Positions 1 to 13,900 of a DNA stretch of 64,000 bases are shown here, piece after piece. Position 1 is the first letter of the stretch. Each line of letters begins with the position of its first letter. Position numbers and translations under genes: made by a program. Location: the NCBI RefSeq assembly GCF_965638725.1, contig NC_134962.1:3913501-3977500 (forward strand). Reading direction: 5' to 3'. The notes below the pieces were generated by a model that saw only the letters and a list, made by a program, of their open reading frames with translations, was not told the origin of the DNA and made no database searches. This DNA is from Aptenodytes patagonicus. Taxonomy: Eukaryota > Chordata > Aves > Sphenisciformes > Spheniscidae.

Positions 1-3000
1 TGTAATTCCTACTCTAAGAGCCAGAGAAGAAGATATTGAAGTGCCTCAAGAAGGATCATTTATGTCCCTCTGGTCTTGGATTAGCATTTTCTAGTCTAGA
101 GCTGCATAGGGCAAGGTCTTCTGCTGGTGTACGATAGCAAGGCTTGGTGGCTTGGACTGGTGCTGGGCTGATTTCCACCCATGGAGAAGCTGGTCCACCT
201 TCTTAATTGTAGTTATTAATTTCTAGGACAGTCTGGAGAGAGGACATGCAATGCTCATTTGGAAGCTTGGGAAGTCCCAAGATGTTGAAGCTTAAAATAA
301 CAGCGTGGTGATGGATGAGGAAACTATTGCAGGTGCATTTTAGAGATTTCTGAAATGTTTGAGCTATAACTCTTCTCTCCTTACAAGTCCCAGGTGGCCA
401 GATTCACAGCAAAAAAATACACCTGGCTTTTTATGCAAAGAGGTAAAAGAAGCAATACATATAAATGATATTAATGCTTTCTAAAACATCCTGGAAATAT
501 TCCTTCTGTAAAATATATATGACAAGTATAGATGACATCTCATAAGGTGACCCAGATGATTCAGCACTTGGCTGCATATGAGTAATGTGGCCATCCCCAC
601 CTCTATAGAAGTAACGTCTTTATGCCGTGTAATGCCACCCAGGAGAAGATGTACGGCGTTTTCTGAATATATAAATGAAGGCTGGGGGGTCCGGATGCTG
701 GATTTCAGCAAGCTCTCTTAACCGTTACAATGCCCCAGAAAACTTGACGTGGGTAGGGAGCCTTGTTCATGCATTCACTCCGGCCACTCGATGGGCTGCC
801 TGGGCCCTCAGAGATGTTCCATTTGGGCTCTCTTTTTATTTGCATTTAAGATTAAGAGCCAATTCTGTCCTACACCAGCAAAACAAGGGCAGGATGAAAC
901 CCGCAAAAATTTTCTTCTGCTTGGAACCAGCTCCAAAATCGCCTTCTCATCAATGAAGCCACACCATGAGCCATGCTTAATGAACCAAAATGTTAATTAA
1001 CACACACAAATTCAGTAGCCCTGCCTGGATGATGGCTGGCCCCCTCTGCTACTATGAATTCCTCCCCCTCATCATCATCACATCTTCTAGCTCTCTCCTT
1101 CATTAGTTTTCATTTGATGATTTAATACCACTGTTAGCCAAAAAATTATCTGTGCTAGCATGCATGCACAGCAGACTGCAAGTAAGCGTTGTAAAACATG
1201 AGGCAATTCACACTGCAAAGATGTCACACAGCTAAAGAAATACCTCCCTCATTTCCCCTGAGGACTGAATGGACATAGGGACCTGAAAACCTGGGCAGCA
1301 CCAGTGGATAGCACTTGACTCTTGTAGGAAGAAAGGCATATAACAGCCAGGTAAAATGAAAGAAAAAGTAGCTTCTTTGCAATAAAACTGGGTATCCTGG
1401 CCAGAAGGAAGAGGAGCATCTCCTCCTGGGACTGGCATTTTGGAGAACATTTTCTTCTGTTTGCATTTGGGATGAGGTGCAGCGAGTCCTGCACAAGCCA
1501 TGTTACATTTGAAGCATGAAAAATGTAAATATGGCTCCAGACAGTCTGTGACCAGCCCTGCTGGCTTTTCCCTTTGGGTCTGCCTCCAAGAACAGCCCGT
1601 TTGCCTCTGCAAACAGCAGGTATCATGTTTTCCTTATCAGCATGGGTTTCAGGAAAGCCGTGTTCATTTACTCTCTGGTCTAATCGTTTCCATCCATCCC
1701 ACCAGACACCCCAGTTCAATGGTCTGAGTCAAATACAGTGGTAAGAGAAGGGGTAGGAGCCCTGAATGACAAAACACACGGGGACCTTTGCCTGAGCTCT
1801 GCCAGAAGAGCTGCCAGCACCACGAGAGGAGCGAAGCCCTGCTGGTTGGTGCGGGCAGGGGACGTTTGCTGGTGGTTTGGCTGTTCAGCAGCAGGGCTGG
1901 GGTGGTGTTAGGAGGAGTTTTGCAGAAGCGGAGCCACATCCAGCCCTTCCAGATACCTTGAGTACATCTTAGGCATCTCTCTGCCCCATAACCCAGCCAA
2001 AAGGGGTCATTCATTCCTAATTAGTTAACCCTTTGTGGTGGTCCTTTGCATTCTTGATACTGCATTGTAAGAGCAGCTGTTGACATGGTCATGTAACCCG
2101 TGGGGGAACCCCCGTGTCCCTGCTGTAGTGGGATCTCCAGCTAGCCAGAGCATCTCGTGGGTGCTGGCGGACTTGGGGAAAAGGCCAGCGTGCCTTAGGG
2201 GTGCACGTAGCCTCTTCCCCCAAAGCTGCACCCAAAAGCAGTTCACCCACAGCCACAGATAGTCTTGTTTTACATGCAAAAACAACAGGGGTGGTATTTT
2301 AACGTGTTTGCTTCTCATGAGTGGAGAGTCCCAGCAAGCGTGATTGACTGCCCTGGTAGAAACCACTCACAGCCATGGATCGAGGAGCTCTGGGCTGAAG
2401 ATAAAGCCCCAGGTTGACGTGTACCCTCCAGGGTGCCTTCTCCTGCCCATCAGCATTCAGTTAACACGCTCCTATTGGTTTGAATTTTGGGGAACCAGCA
2501 TCAATCACCACGGGGAGAAGTGTTTGACACTGCAGCCTCTGGGTGGGCTCAGGGTAGTTGCTTTTCTTTGGTAATTAGGAAAGATTCCACAAACGATTAA
2601 GCCTTTATTTACCATTAGTAACTTGGGTTTGCCAAGCTGGAGTGTTGATCTGTCAGCCCCACACACTGGGGACTCATCCTGAGCACCGGCAGCCAGAGGA
2701 GTCCTTGGGCAAGTGCAGAACTGGGCTTCAAAAGGGACTTTTGGAGAAGGAGGGGGGCTTACTACCCTGGCTCTCTAAAGCTCTCGAGCTGCTCGTGGTG
2801 CTCCTGCAGCTGTTGCCTTTGCTGGGTTTGCCCTTGGATGCTGAGCAGAAGGGAATATGTTAAGCGTCCCAGGCACTGACAGCTAAACGTACACACAGCC
2901 TAGATAGCTCGTGCGCTAGATAAAGGAGAGAAAACATCTCCTTGAGAGAAAACACAGGATTTCTCTCTCTGCCATTCTTCATCTTTGTTGACTCCTGATT

Positions 3001-6000
3001 TCGATCTCCCAGCCCACCGGGCGGGTGGCTCCCAGCTTCTTTCCCTGGCTGTGGGGCTTGCAGAGCCACTTTCTGCAGAGTCGAGTCGCCTTCCCTGCAA
3101 ACCGTATCGTCGTAGAGGTTTTCTATAGACTGTGCAGGTTTTATGGGGGAAAACTGGTTCCCTGTGGTCTTTGCTGGGGTTGTTGGGTGCCGGTGGTGGC
3201 TCCAATAGGACAAGGTCCTGGCAATGTGGCACACCCTGGACCACCCCTCACCCCCCTTTCTTTAAGCATCTTTCTGCACTGTGCGGTACAAAAAAATTAA
3301 AAATGCCTTTTCTTTGGCTTAGAGAGGGAAACGTTTCTGGATCTAAACCAAATATTCAAACTCTTGCTTTCTGGCATCCAAAGAAATCCAGAGGGTTTTG
3401 TTTTGGGAGAAGGAAAGTGCTAGAGATTGAAAAGTGGTCTGCACAGGTTAAATACAGAGAAAGGTGCATGTGGGGGTTTAAAGAAGAAAGCACCTTAAGA
3501 ATGATGTTAATTATTTAAGACTAAGTGCACTCAACAATACGCTGGGAATTTTTTGTCCGTCAGACGAGAGTTTGGATCAATTTATTCTGCCTTTGCACCG
3601 CCATCGATTTCCACTCCCAGACCATTAGTGCTGCCAGGGGGACCTGCCCGTGGGTGGGGGCTGCAAGCTCTGCCAGAAAACTTCTGGCCTCATCTCTGCT
3701 CTTCACGTAGCAAAAACCTCGGAGGCCGTGCACCCCCTCAGAGACCAGTCCCTCTGCCTGGCTCATATGTGTCATCTCTCGCCGGTGATGAGCGTTGGGA
3801 CCCCTGTCCAGATCCCTCATACTGAGCTTCAGGAAAGCTGCTGAGTGTAAGTCAAGGATGGACTTGGTGAGCAGGCACGAAATCTTCCACTAATGGCTAA
3901 ATCCTGCTCCCATCCCAGACGGCTGGAGGTCTGCATGTATGCCAGTGTGGGCAGACTTGCTTCCTAAAATAGCTTTTTGGGGTTGGTGCTCACAAGGTTT
4001 AACATTTCCAAAGGTGTCAGCATGATGCTTTGTTATAATGTGCCACGTTGGCCCTTTAAACAGCGTGCCATCTTCCCCGATAAACATCGTAGGGACTAAA
4101 CAGGCTGCAGGGAAATTAATTGGAAAACTGCATCGGTCTCCCCTCAGACTCACAACGCTGCGTAAACATGTACCTGCCGTAAGGTCACCGGCTGCCCGGA
4201 GCAACAGCAGAGCAGAGCTCTCCCATAGAAAAGCAGAGATTTCAGGGATTTCCTTCACTCCTGCTCCAGGCAGAGGGAAGTCTCTCTGGACATGTGTTAG
4301 CGTGAGGTGTTTTCATTTGACCAGAGTGCTGTGAAGGATTTAAATTCAGGATTTTGCACAGACTGCTTCAGTCCTGCCTTTTTGATTTTCTCTATTTCTT
4401 TAATACCCACGAAAGACAAAACTGAAATGGGATATTTGTTCCCCACAGCTCTGCAATCCTTGGATGCCACCAATCTCTCCTAGCATTTTTATCATGCTGA
4501 AATATGGCCACTGCAGTCCATTCTTTGGGACAGGGAGACATCACGGTCCTGATCCACCAGAAGCAGAGGAAAAAGGGATCAACCACTTCCAAACCAGTGG
4601 GACCAGCCTCACCAATTAAACAAGAATTGGCCTTCTTTTTTTCTCTGCAACCTTGCTTTTCAGTTAATCTTCAGGAGCGGGGCAAAGCTTCAGGGATGGG
4701 GTCTCTGCACCGAAACGGAGCCCGTGCAGCCGCCACGCTCCTGCAGGGATTTGCACCCACACCCAGGTCCTGCTGGAGCAGCAAAGCAGCCGGCACACAG
4801 AGATGGGGGGAAAAAGATTATTGAGAAAGGAAAGGGCTCTACTGTATCCAGATATAGATTAATAAGTGAACCATTCATCTGATAGGGACGCGAGGGAAGT
4901 TTGCAGGTATTCAGCCCCACTACAATTCAGTAATACCACTTGGCTTTATCTCTTGCCCGAGTAACACAAACATTTATGGAATTACATTTTAAGGCTTTTA
5001 AAAGTGTATTTAGAACACGTTTTCTTTGAAGTGTTATCTCTGCAAGCTCTCATATGCTGATAAAACCCGTGTTTAGCTGCCTCACAAGGAGCACTCAAAA
5101 ACTGTCAATTCGTAGATATTTCACTCTCTTTGGCCAGGGACGGAGCAGCCTCCACGGGGGCCGCGCTTCGCCCCGTGCTGCCGGCGTTTGCCACGGCCCT
5201 TTTCCAGCAGAGCCACGGTGTTTGCAAGAAAGCAGCAGTGGGAGGTCTGCCGTGGTGGGACTGATGTGGTGGTTTGATCTTTGGAGGTGGGTAACATCCT
5301 CGGGGACTGAGCAGCTCTTCTAGGGCTGAGGGTGAATGTGAAGCTTTATCACAACGAAACAAGAGCCCTGGGTTTTTGCAGACATTGCTGCGTGCGAGCT
5401 CTGCTTCCCTCCCTGGGAGCCTTCAGGAGAAGGGAAACAGCGCAGCAAAACAAATGACTTCACTCCAGGCTGGTTCCAGTTAGCATCCCCGTCCCTCCTC
5501 CCGGCCCTGCCCAGAGATGAAGACATTGTTCAACAGCTCATCACTCACCGGCAGGCTCCGAGCAGGCAGCCAATGTGCATACCCCGAGCCTCATCCCGCA
5601 GGCAGAAGACTTGACCCAAAGCTCCCTGAGATCCATGGAAAGGGTCCAGTGGATTTCTATGGGTCTTGGATCTCAGCAAATGTTGGCAAACTCTGCCGAA
5701 GCTAATGGGAATGTTGCTGGCAGCACAGGCTGATGGGTCAAACAAAGGGAGAAAATTAATTAATCAACCAAGAGGATTTGTCTTCCCTTGAAGTTTCCAA
5801 GGAGTTTCTTAACGGGGTACTCATCAACATACCTTCGAGGGAGGAGAGACGCCTCTCTATGTGCCATTTTAAATACCAACAGCTCCAGATTGGCAGCAGT
5901 GGTATTGCAAATAGCTTGAGGGGGTGTAAATATCTCTCCCTATCCCCTTTTCTGGTCCTCCCCAGCTCCGCACAGGCTGTCTCACTCCTGACCTCCACCC

Positions 6001-7700
6001 TCGCCTGGAGCTGAAATTTCGGCGCTGGAGACCGGCCATGTTCACTCCAGCCCCACTCGGCCGCCCTTGTGGAGTTGCTTTCATTCATTTTCTTCCCCTC
6101 AAATGTACCCCCCCCCAAAATCACCAGGCATGACTTGTCTGAACGTATGCCGAACCTGATAAGTCTTTGGCAACCGCAAGAATAAATTGCTTTAATAAAA
6201 ATGAAAACCATTTGGGGGGGGGGAGGCGGGGCGGGGAGGGAAGGGAAGCAAAAGCAAATGCGAAAATAATGTGCAGGCGAAGGCCCATGTGATCACCTGG
6301 CAGGAAGAGGCATTCACAAATCAAAGCATAAATCATGGGGCTGGGAGCAGCCGGGCCAGGCGTGGAGGCAGGCAGCGAAGCCCTTCACCTTCAGGTTTTA
6401 TTTGCACGTTCATTTCTGCAAAGAGCACAGAGCGGGTGTTGCTTTTACCGGGCGATGGAGAGGAACTTGCTAAAATACTTCCCAAAAGGAGTTGCCCAAG
6501 GACCGGGCTCCCGGGGGGCACCCGGCAGCGCGTGGCTGCAGTGGTTTTGCTGGGATGGGTGTGCTTGCACCCCTCCAGGCAGGGCAGGCAGATGTAGGGG
6601 AGAGGGAGGGTTTGCAGGAGCCGTCCCCCCGGCCACCCTCATGTGCCGAGCACGCTTGCTCAACATCTTCCCATGCCAAGGCGAGGGAGCAAGCTGGGAG
6701 AGGGGACCCTGCAAAGACCATGGTTGGAAAGTCGTGATTTGGACAGAGCCCTTGGCGTGGGTCGGGGAGAAGTTGGCGCGAATAAACCACGTTCCCCAAA
6801 GGAGCTTTCACACTCGGAGAAGGAAATTTCGCAGAGATTCCTGCAAGTACATCGGACGACATTGTCTTTTATTTGTGCTGATGAGGAAGGGACATAAATC
6901 ACGGGCTCGCACAGCTCAAGCTGTGGCATTGCACAACTACCTACGCCACTCTGCGAGTGTTACACCATGCAAAAGGCCGATCAGCAATGAGGCCTGAGGG
7001 CAAGTCTTACATTTCCAAAGGTTTTGGCCCCAGAAGGAGAACATAACGTCCATAGCACCAGCTTAGCAATTTGTCCGTGTAAGTGCAGTGCTCATTTCAG
7101 TCCTTTTATTCACCTTCTGGGTTTGGAGGCTATGGGAAACATTTTCTAGGGGTTTTTGCAGACTAACGTGGTGGAGAGCTTTTTTTTCTTGCCTAAGAGT
7201 TGATCAGCCACTACCGCAACCCGAAGAATTGGGTTTTCTATGATTTTTCTAACGAAAATCATTAGATACCAGGAGACTGGTGAGAAACCAGTGATGGGTT
7301 AGAGGCACTGGATGCTCCACAGCTGGTTTGACATTCACTCTTTCCACTCCAACTGGACTGAGGCAAATCATCTCTTCCTGCCTTTTATTGTGGTGTGACC
7401 ACTTTGTTGCTGGTTTTCCATCATGGGGAATAGGAGATGGAAACAGAGTGAGAAAAAACCCAACTTTGGCACTTTGAGGGTTCATACGTTGGATATTCAG
7501 GTGCTGCCCCGCTGGAGACAACACATCGAGGAGAGATGAGAAGAGGAAAGCAATGAAGCATCTTTCTTTCCAAGGATCTGTGCCAGAAATGAAGTTCAGA
7601 ACAAGTTTTCTTGTCTTTAAGACTGAGATATTATTGATGAATTAATTACAGAGGGATAAATGACATAGTTGTGTGTTATGGGTAAACCATTTAAAGCCTA
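1..7700. other. Intergenic DNA, no gene recognised
   Basis: Both strands contain only short or compositionally chance open frames. None shows a recognisable domain, and no run of exons with matching splice phases could be built. By conserved gene order, GATA5 should lie to the left on the + strand, but its two GATA zinc fingers (CxNC-X17-CNxC type) are not encoded here. Low-complexity patches include a G-run followed by a GGGGCGGGG-rich purine stretch near 6.21–6.25 kb. A 663-nt open frame at 6335–6997 has no recognisable content and is treated as chance. Confidence 0.6.
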
Positions 7701-7759
7701 CCAAAAAATTAAGAGCTGTCATCCTTTCCCAGGTCTCGAGAGCAGGAGCCTTTCCAATG

Positions 7760-7900
7760 AAAAGCTTTGCTAATGAAGCAGTTGTGAAAAATATTTACTG
7801 CCAGAGTTTCTTTGATTGACATTTGCATCTTCTGTAATTTGACAAACTCTCTGTGCAATTGGAGCCATTTTCATGGGACTATAATTTACGGGAAGGGTTT
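7760..7900. promoter_or_regulatory. Candidate conserved non-coding element (PBX + octamer motifs)
   Basis: This AT-rich island stands out from the GC-richer surroundings. TGATTGAC (7813–7820, a PBX/HOX-type site) directly abuts ATTTGCAT (7821–7828, a perfect POU octamer). It is followed by homeodomain-like TAATTT cores and by ATAATTTACGGGAA from 7881. The texture, long AT-rich unique sequence with clustered homeobox-type sites, is typical of vertebrate developmental enhancers. That reading is inference. No conservation data could be consulted. The plausible targets are GATA5 (expected to the left) or RBBP8NL. Confidence 0.3.
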
Positions 7901-10900
7901 TTCCTTCACTTCTCGGTGTCTGGTTAAAAAAACCCAAAAGCATCTTTGGCTCTGAAATTCACACTTAATTTTTTATTTCTTTTTGGCCAGGGTAGGAGGG
8001 AGGGGCAAGGGAAAATGGATATTGTAGGAGACAGAGCTGAGATGGAGGAGTAAGAGATAGGAAGGACTGTTAAGTGCAGAGTTTCTCAAACTATGGGTCA
8101 TGACCGCTTAAAAGACAGCCAAGACGTGTCAGAGGACAGCGGGGTCCTCCCCAGTTCAGCTGAGCGGGAGCCAGCTGAAAACGGACCCAGCTCCTCTCTC
8201 CCCATGGAAAAAAAGATTAATTTTGGGCAAGATCAGCATCCTGGTCCAGCTCAGATGGGAGCGCAGGCTGGAAGAGGGGCTGCCCGGCCATCCTCCATCC
8301 CCGGGAGGCGGGAGCCAGCTGCGATCACTGCCTGCACGTTTTCATGTTAGTGAGGAAATGGTTAAAAAAAATCCTAATTGCACTAATCTCCTCCTTGCAG
8401 AAGGAGGGAAAGGCAGAGGTGGAGAGGAGGTGAACCCCAGCACATGCAGCCCGTTCTTGTTTCCCCAGCCTGGGCCGAGCCGCTGCCAACTGAGGGGTCA
8501 CGTGAAGATGGATGAGCCAAAAAGAGGGCATTTTTGTAAAGTTTAAGAAATGCTCATTTCAACAGGCTGATTTGCTGGGAGGGAGGGGGATAACATCTGG
8601 CACAGCCCGGTCCTTGGCATCAGGCACCAGTGCACCCTGCAAACCACCCCACCCATAGGGCCAGACTATATTTTTTTCAGGTATTAAATATTCATACATT
8701 GAGCTATTGGGAAAATCTGAGCAACAGCGATAGGAACAGGTGAATTTAGGTGGGATCGCAAAAACTTACAACATGTTTCCTGACTAGACAAGTTGTGCCA
8801 AAGCCTGACATCGACAGCTACGTTTCCATCATCCTTTTGCGCTTCATTGAGAACAGCTGCCACCCAGTTTGCTGATGTCTTTGTACTCTCCTGCACGTTT
8901 GCAGCACCTTGGAAGACAAGAGCTGCTCGCCTAGGGTGTTTGCAACCCAGATGGTGCAGGTTCAAGAAGGTGAAGGAAAACTGAGCCAGAGTGGAAAGGA
9001 CTCATCTGCTTCTCCTTCCAATCGAGAGAAAAATTACAGCTAAAGGGCAAAGCAGCACCAGTGGGAGGAGGTCTGGGGTGTGGGTGCAGCTCGCCGGTGT
9101 GTGTCCAGGGCCAGAGCTGGCAGCGCTGGTCCAAAGAGAAGGAAAAGAGGGTTTTTTGCAGAAAATATCCCCACTTTCTGAATGAGTCTGGACAATACAT
9201 TGCCATTTTGAGGGGCAAAAGGATAAAAATTGGCCTTCTGCTTGATTTCTGAGTGACTCAAAGTGGTTCTGCTGGTTTTGTATAGCATGTTTGCCAGCGC
9301 TGGCATCACTGGAGCAACACCAGCCACGGGCTGGATCCCTCCCTGCTGCAGGAAGGACCCCGCGGCACCACAGCCACCTTCCCGCGAGGCGTCAGGTACA
9401 GCGTCTAGTGCCACGAGCGAGCTCCATTACTTTGAACAAATCGCTCTGATCTCTTAAACTGGCAGCTTCTGCATCTGCAAGGGGGTATAATGATATTTAC
9501 CCACTTCAGAGCAAAGAGCCGGGCGATCTGCCAGTAAGCGGGGCTGCGTAAGCACCACACGCTTATCTGCCATCACCATTTACTTGGAGTCTCCATGGCC
9601 ACGTCTCATGCAGGTGGGTCCTTTGATTCAGGAAAGACCTGCCCAAAAAGCACTGATATCCTTACACCAAACATCCCTTCCAGAAATAGCCTTTCCCTGC
9701 CTGCAGTGCTGCTGTGTCAGTGTGAAGCTTTTAGGTCTGGGAAGTGATACCCTTTGCTGTGAGTCTAAATGTTTAGAGATTTCCCAAAGTTCATCTTCTG
9801 TCTTGATACGCATTTTGCTCCAGTTTGTTAATTATGATAGGAGGCTTGCAAGCAGGTAGCTCCTGGCTTTGAAGTCAGTGAGAAGACTCAGAGAAGCTGA
9901 ATTACGCTCTCCAGGAGCAGATGGCAGGAGGAAAACCCATGTAAAAATTGAATTTATTCCGTCCATGCCTTCAGTACACTTGCAGTGGCCACCCTTCTCC
10001 CAGCTGATCTGTTTTTATATCTTTTAGTAATGGAAATTTAAGGTAGGTGATGCCTTAAAACAAGGTTTTTCCAAGCATATTTCCAAGGAGATCTGTGGGT
10101 GTCCTCCAGGGTTAAAGCAGCTCCCTCTCACCCGCTCCCTGTGTCACCCAGTGCCACTCCATGCAAACCCAGGGTGAAACGGTGCGACCACAGCGTACAA
10201 AAGCAGGATGCCTTTGTTATCTAGTATTATTTAAATGCTTATAGCACCTGCAAACAACTGATATAGCTTGATCTCTCCTTATCCCACTTTTGCAGGGCCT
10301 TTCCACTTTTGCAAGGCAAGAAAAGCAACCAGCAAGCTCTTCGCCCCGGTCTTCCAGGGGATGATGCATCCGTCCCTCGGGTCCAGCATCCAGCGCTGCT
10401 GGGTCTGCCGGGACCCCCCTCCGGAGCTGCGGGCACACGGATCCTGCCCCAGGCAAGGCCCGGAGCCGCGTCCCGTGCAGGCAGCTACAGGCGACGGCGG
10501 CCTTTCCGAAGCCGGCGAGCAGCCTCTGGTGGATGCTGCCTGCTATATGTGCTGCCCTGCCATAGCCTGCAGGCTGCCCACCGAGGGGACGGCGGGGCTG
10601 TCGGCTGGGGTGGTTCTAACCAGGGAAAATTTCATTATCTCATTGCAACATCTGCCTGGTTGGATTTATATAGCTCCCCTTTATATTTTTTGCCTTTGTT
10701 TCTGCATGCCTGCTGCAGAGCAGCGTCTTCCCAAAATAAGCGTAGTGATGCTGCTCCTGTCTGCTTGCTCCTGCCAGGGGAGAGCTCTGGGCATCAGCCG
10801 GTGGGTTTGCTTTTATGGGGCTTTATGAAAAGCCCAAGAGAATCAGGCTCTGAAGTGCCCTCAGGCTTATATCAAATGTCCGGTAACAACATCAGTCAGT

Positions 10901-13900
10901 CAGGGCCAGAAATGAGGAGGCATCAACCTCAGCCGCAGTAGGTCAGGCTCGTCCTCATCACCACAAACCCCACTGAAGCCCCGAGCAAGGGGGACATTTC
11001 ACACCTCACCTCCACGCTCGGCTTATCAGCAGGGACCCACTGGTGGGGGTCCGCTGTTGGACCAAGTTGAAAAGTCCTGCATAGTCCATGGGAAGATTTT
11101 ATTCCCCTGTTAGTATGGATTTGTACGTGGCACGGACAACTGCGTTCAACTCACTTTGCTTACCAGGAAACCCGTGCTGACGGAACAGTCGCTTCCCGAC
11201 AAGGTTTCTGCGTGCAGAGCCCACATCACTTGCCTTCGAACGCGGGAGAGGATGTATTTCCAAAAATTTCCTGTTCACACGACACATGCTAACGTTTCTT
11301 CAGAGAAACTGTGCTCAGCGTGGCTGCAAAAATGCCGGATCCCTGCTGACAAGGCAACAAGGATTGCAAACCTGGAAAAACGTTTCTTAAATCTGCACTG
11401 AGATGACTGTTAACAAGAATGAAACAGAGGAGGCGGCAAGGAACCCTACATGGACTTTTTTGTGCTGGATCTCCAACCTGAGATCACCAAAGACATCTGG
11501 AGCTCTGGGCTTTAATTGCACTGCCTGCCCCGCTGAAGCTGCACCGGTAGGTCCTGATTTCAGCCTAATCCCAATTTATTATTTACCTACACTGTATCAG
11601 GGATAAGGACCGTGCTTCTTGCAAAAAGGCAGCCGTTGGCCAGGCAGGTGGACGACAGAGTCTGTGGCCTTGCCTAGTGTCCAAATAGAAGTAAGGATGG
11701 GCAGGAAAGCTTTGTGCTGGATGACCATGCCATGGAGCGGGAAGGTGAGGGCAGTGCAACCGAGAACTGCAGTGCGTGCTCCTGCTGCTCATCCTGCCCT
11801 GGAGCTGGCAGACACTTCTGGCTCCTCAGCCTGGGTTTCTATTTCATTTTATTTGGCCTCAAAATACTCATCAGAATGGTAATGGGGTCCCGTGAAGTTA
11901 CATTAGCAGACAGGGAGGTGCACACTGCAGGGCCACCGGCTCCCAGGCTGCTGCAGATGAAGTTGCCTCCAGTATCACTGACAATGTGCTGCAGCTGGCA
12001 CTATGGATGTACCCTGAAATTAGGCATTGGGCTCTGCTCCCCGTTTGCCTGATTCCTCGTGTCCATAAGTGATCGCTAATGATGTGGGGATGCTTTTGTC
12101 AGGGCCCTGAGGGCACTAATGGGCTTTAACAGCCCTGAGCAGCCTCACCTGGGGCCTCCACCCACACCCCTGGCCCAGGAGCCCATTTCAGCCCAGCGTG
12201 GGGCTGTCAGTCCCTGTCCTAGTGATGCTGCAGGATGCTGGTCTCCAGCTCTGGCCATGTCACCATGAACTCACCCAGTGACCTGGACTCTTGGATGAAC
12301 CTGTTTGTGATCTCCAGCTCTGCCCTGCTCCTCGCTCAGGTACTGCAGCCCAGCCCATGGGGAGGACCCCCCACCTTGTAATCACTGGGTGTCTTTAGCC
12401 CTCTGTGGTGGGCCCCTTCAGTGGGAACGAGTATGTGCTTTCATGGAGTTCTTCCATGAAATAGGAACTTTCCCATTCTTTTGAAATCTGTGGAATGAAG
12501 GATAACCTACATCCATAACAAATATTATTTGTGGCACCCATTTTTCTCTGAAAGCCTAACTCACATTTGTCTTCTGATTTTGGGTGGGGGTCAGTATGAA
12601 TCAACTCAGGGAATGGGTTTTCTCACCATTAAAGCAGTTTCCCTGTTACATATATTGAGCTGATGCTCTCAGACCAATTACCTTGCTCTTCTTTAATGTG
12701 TTATCAAGTGCTCTCGTACAAAAAGGCAGTGGGGAAAACTATGAGGGTTGCTTTCTTTGGTAGCAGGAGGGGGGGCGTCCCCCCTTTGGCTCCTATTTAG
12801 ATAGTCTCTAAAGCTATGGGCAAAGAACAACCAGCTTTGGGAATAACAGCTGTTTGGGCCCTGGCTCAGGTGGGTCGTGGCGGAGGATGGGGATGGCTCC
12901 CACAGCATGGGCCTCAGACTGGGCTGCCTGTCCTGGGAGGACAGGCTCCCTCTGTGATTTCAGCCACGTCCTTTCCATCCAGCAAATAGGTTGAAATCTA
13001 TTGAAGGTCCTTCTTGTCTTGCGCAGTAAAGGTAACAGCTGGAATTTGGCAGGGTGAGAAGTGTGCTTACAAAGGGAAAAATGTGCCTGGACTTACAAAA
13101 AGAATCAATTCAGGGGAGGACCTATATTATTTTTTTTTAAATATGCATTCAGTCTAACGCCTGGTGTCTGCTCTGGACACCCACCCTGGCAAATACCTTC
13201 CTACAGATTTCTTACAGGTTCATGGCACTTTCCCGGCAGCACATGCACATGGTGACTATGGAGGGATTTCTACCCTGAGTTTGGCTAGTGATCATCCTCT
13301 TCAACAGCTGATATGTTTTGGCAGCAGTGTCTGACAGCTCTGGCTCTGAACCAGATTGCTTTTTCCCAGATGCAATTACCTGATAGCCACTTCTTCCATG
13401 CTGCCCATCGCAGCCCCGGTGCTGCAGAGCCTCCCTGCCTGCCCGCCCGTGCAGAGACACTCTCCTGTCTCGCTGGTTTTCCAGTTGCAGCCATCTGTCT
13501 CAGTCTTGATCAGATACCTCCATGTTGTGTTAGTGGATTTGTTTCTTTGCTCAGCAGATTCTTTTTTTTCTTCTAGAAAAGGGTTTGGAATTTTTTTTTT
13601 TTATTTAAGTTCCCAGTTGTAAAGAAACTGATGTCCTGTCCAGATCTTCTGTCTTTTCAGCCTGGAAGTAGAGCAATCTTTGGTGTAATCATGGTTCCTG
13701 TGAGCAGTCTGCATGATCTCCAATAGACACCTGCAACACAAGGTGGAGTTTATTTCAAAGTGCATCACTTTTCTGCTTCCCAGAAATGTCCGTTCTGCCT
13801 TCTTGTGCACCAGCACAACCCTTCCAGGCAGCTGCTCCCGCCTTGAGTCTCCTCACTCCCCACAAGCAGCTGCTACCATTAAGCCCTCCTTTTAGTGTTT

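Noticed and set aside
6335-6997. 220-codon open frame
   Set aside because: No domain, no splice context, and overlapping open frames of similar size on the other strand. A chance frame in GC-rich DNA.
10268-10941. Two overlapping open frames of 186 and 210 codons
   Set aside because: They use different frames of the same GC-rich patch, with low-complexity content and no recognisable family. At most non-coding RNA could be involved, without evidence.
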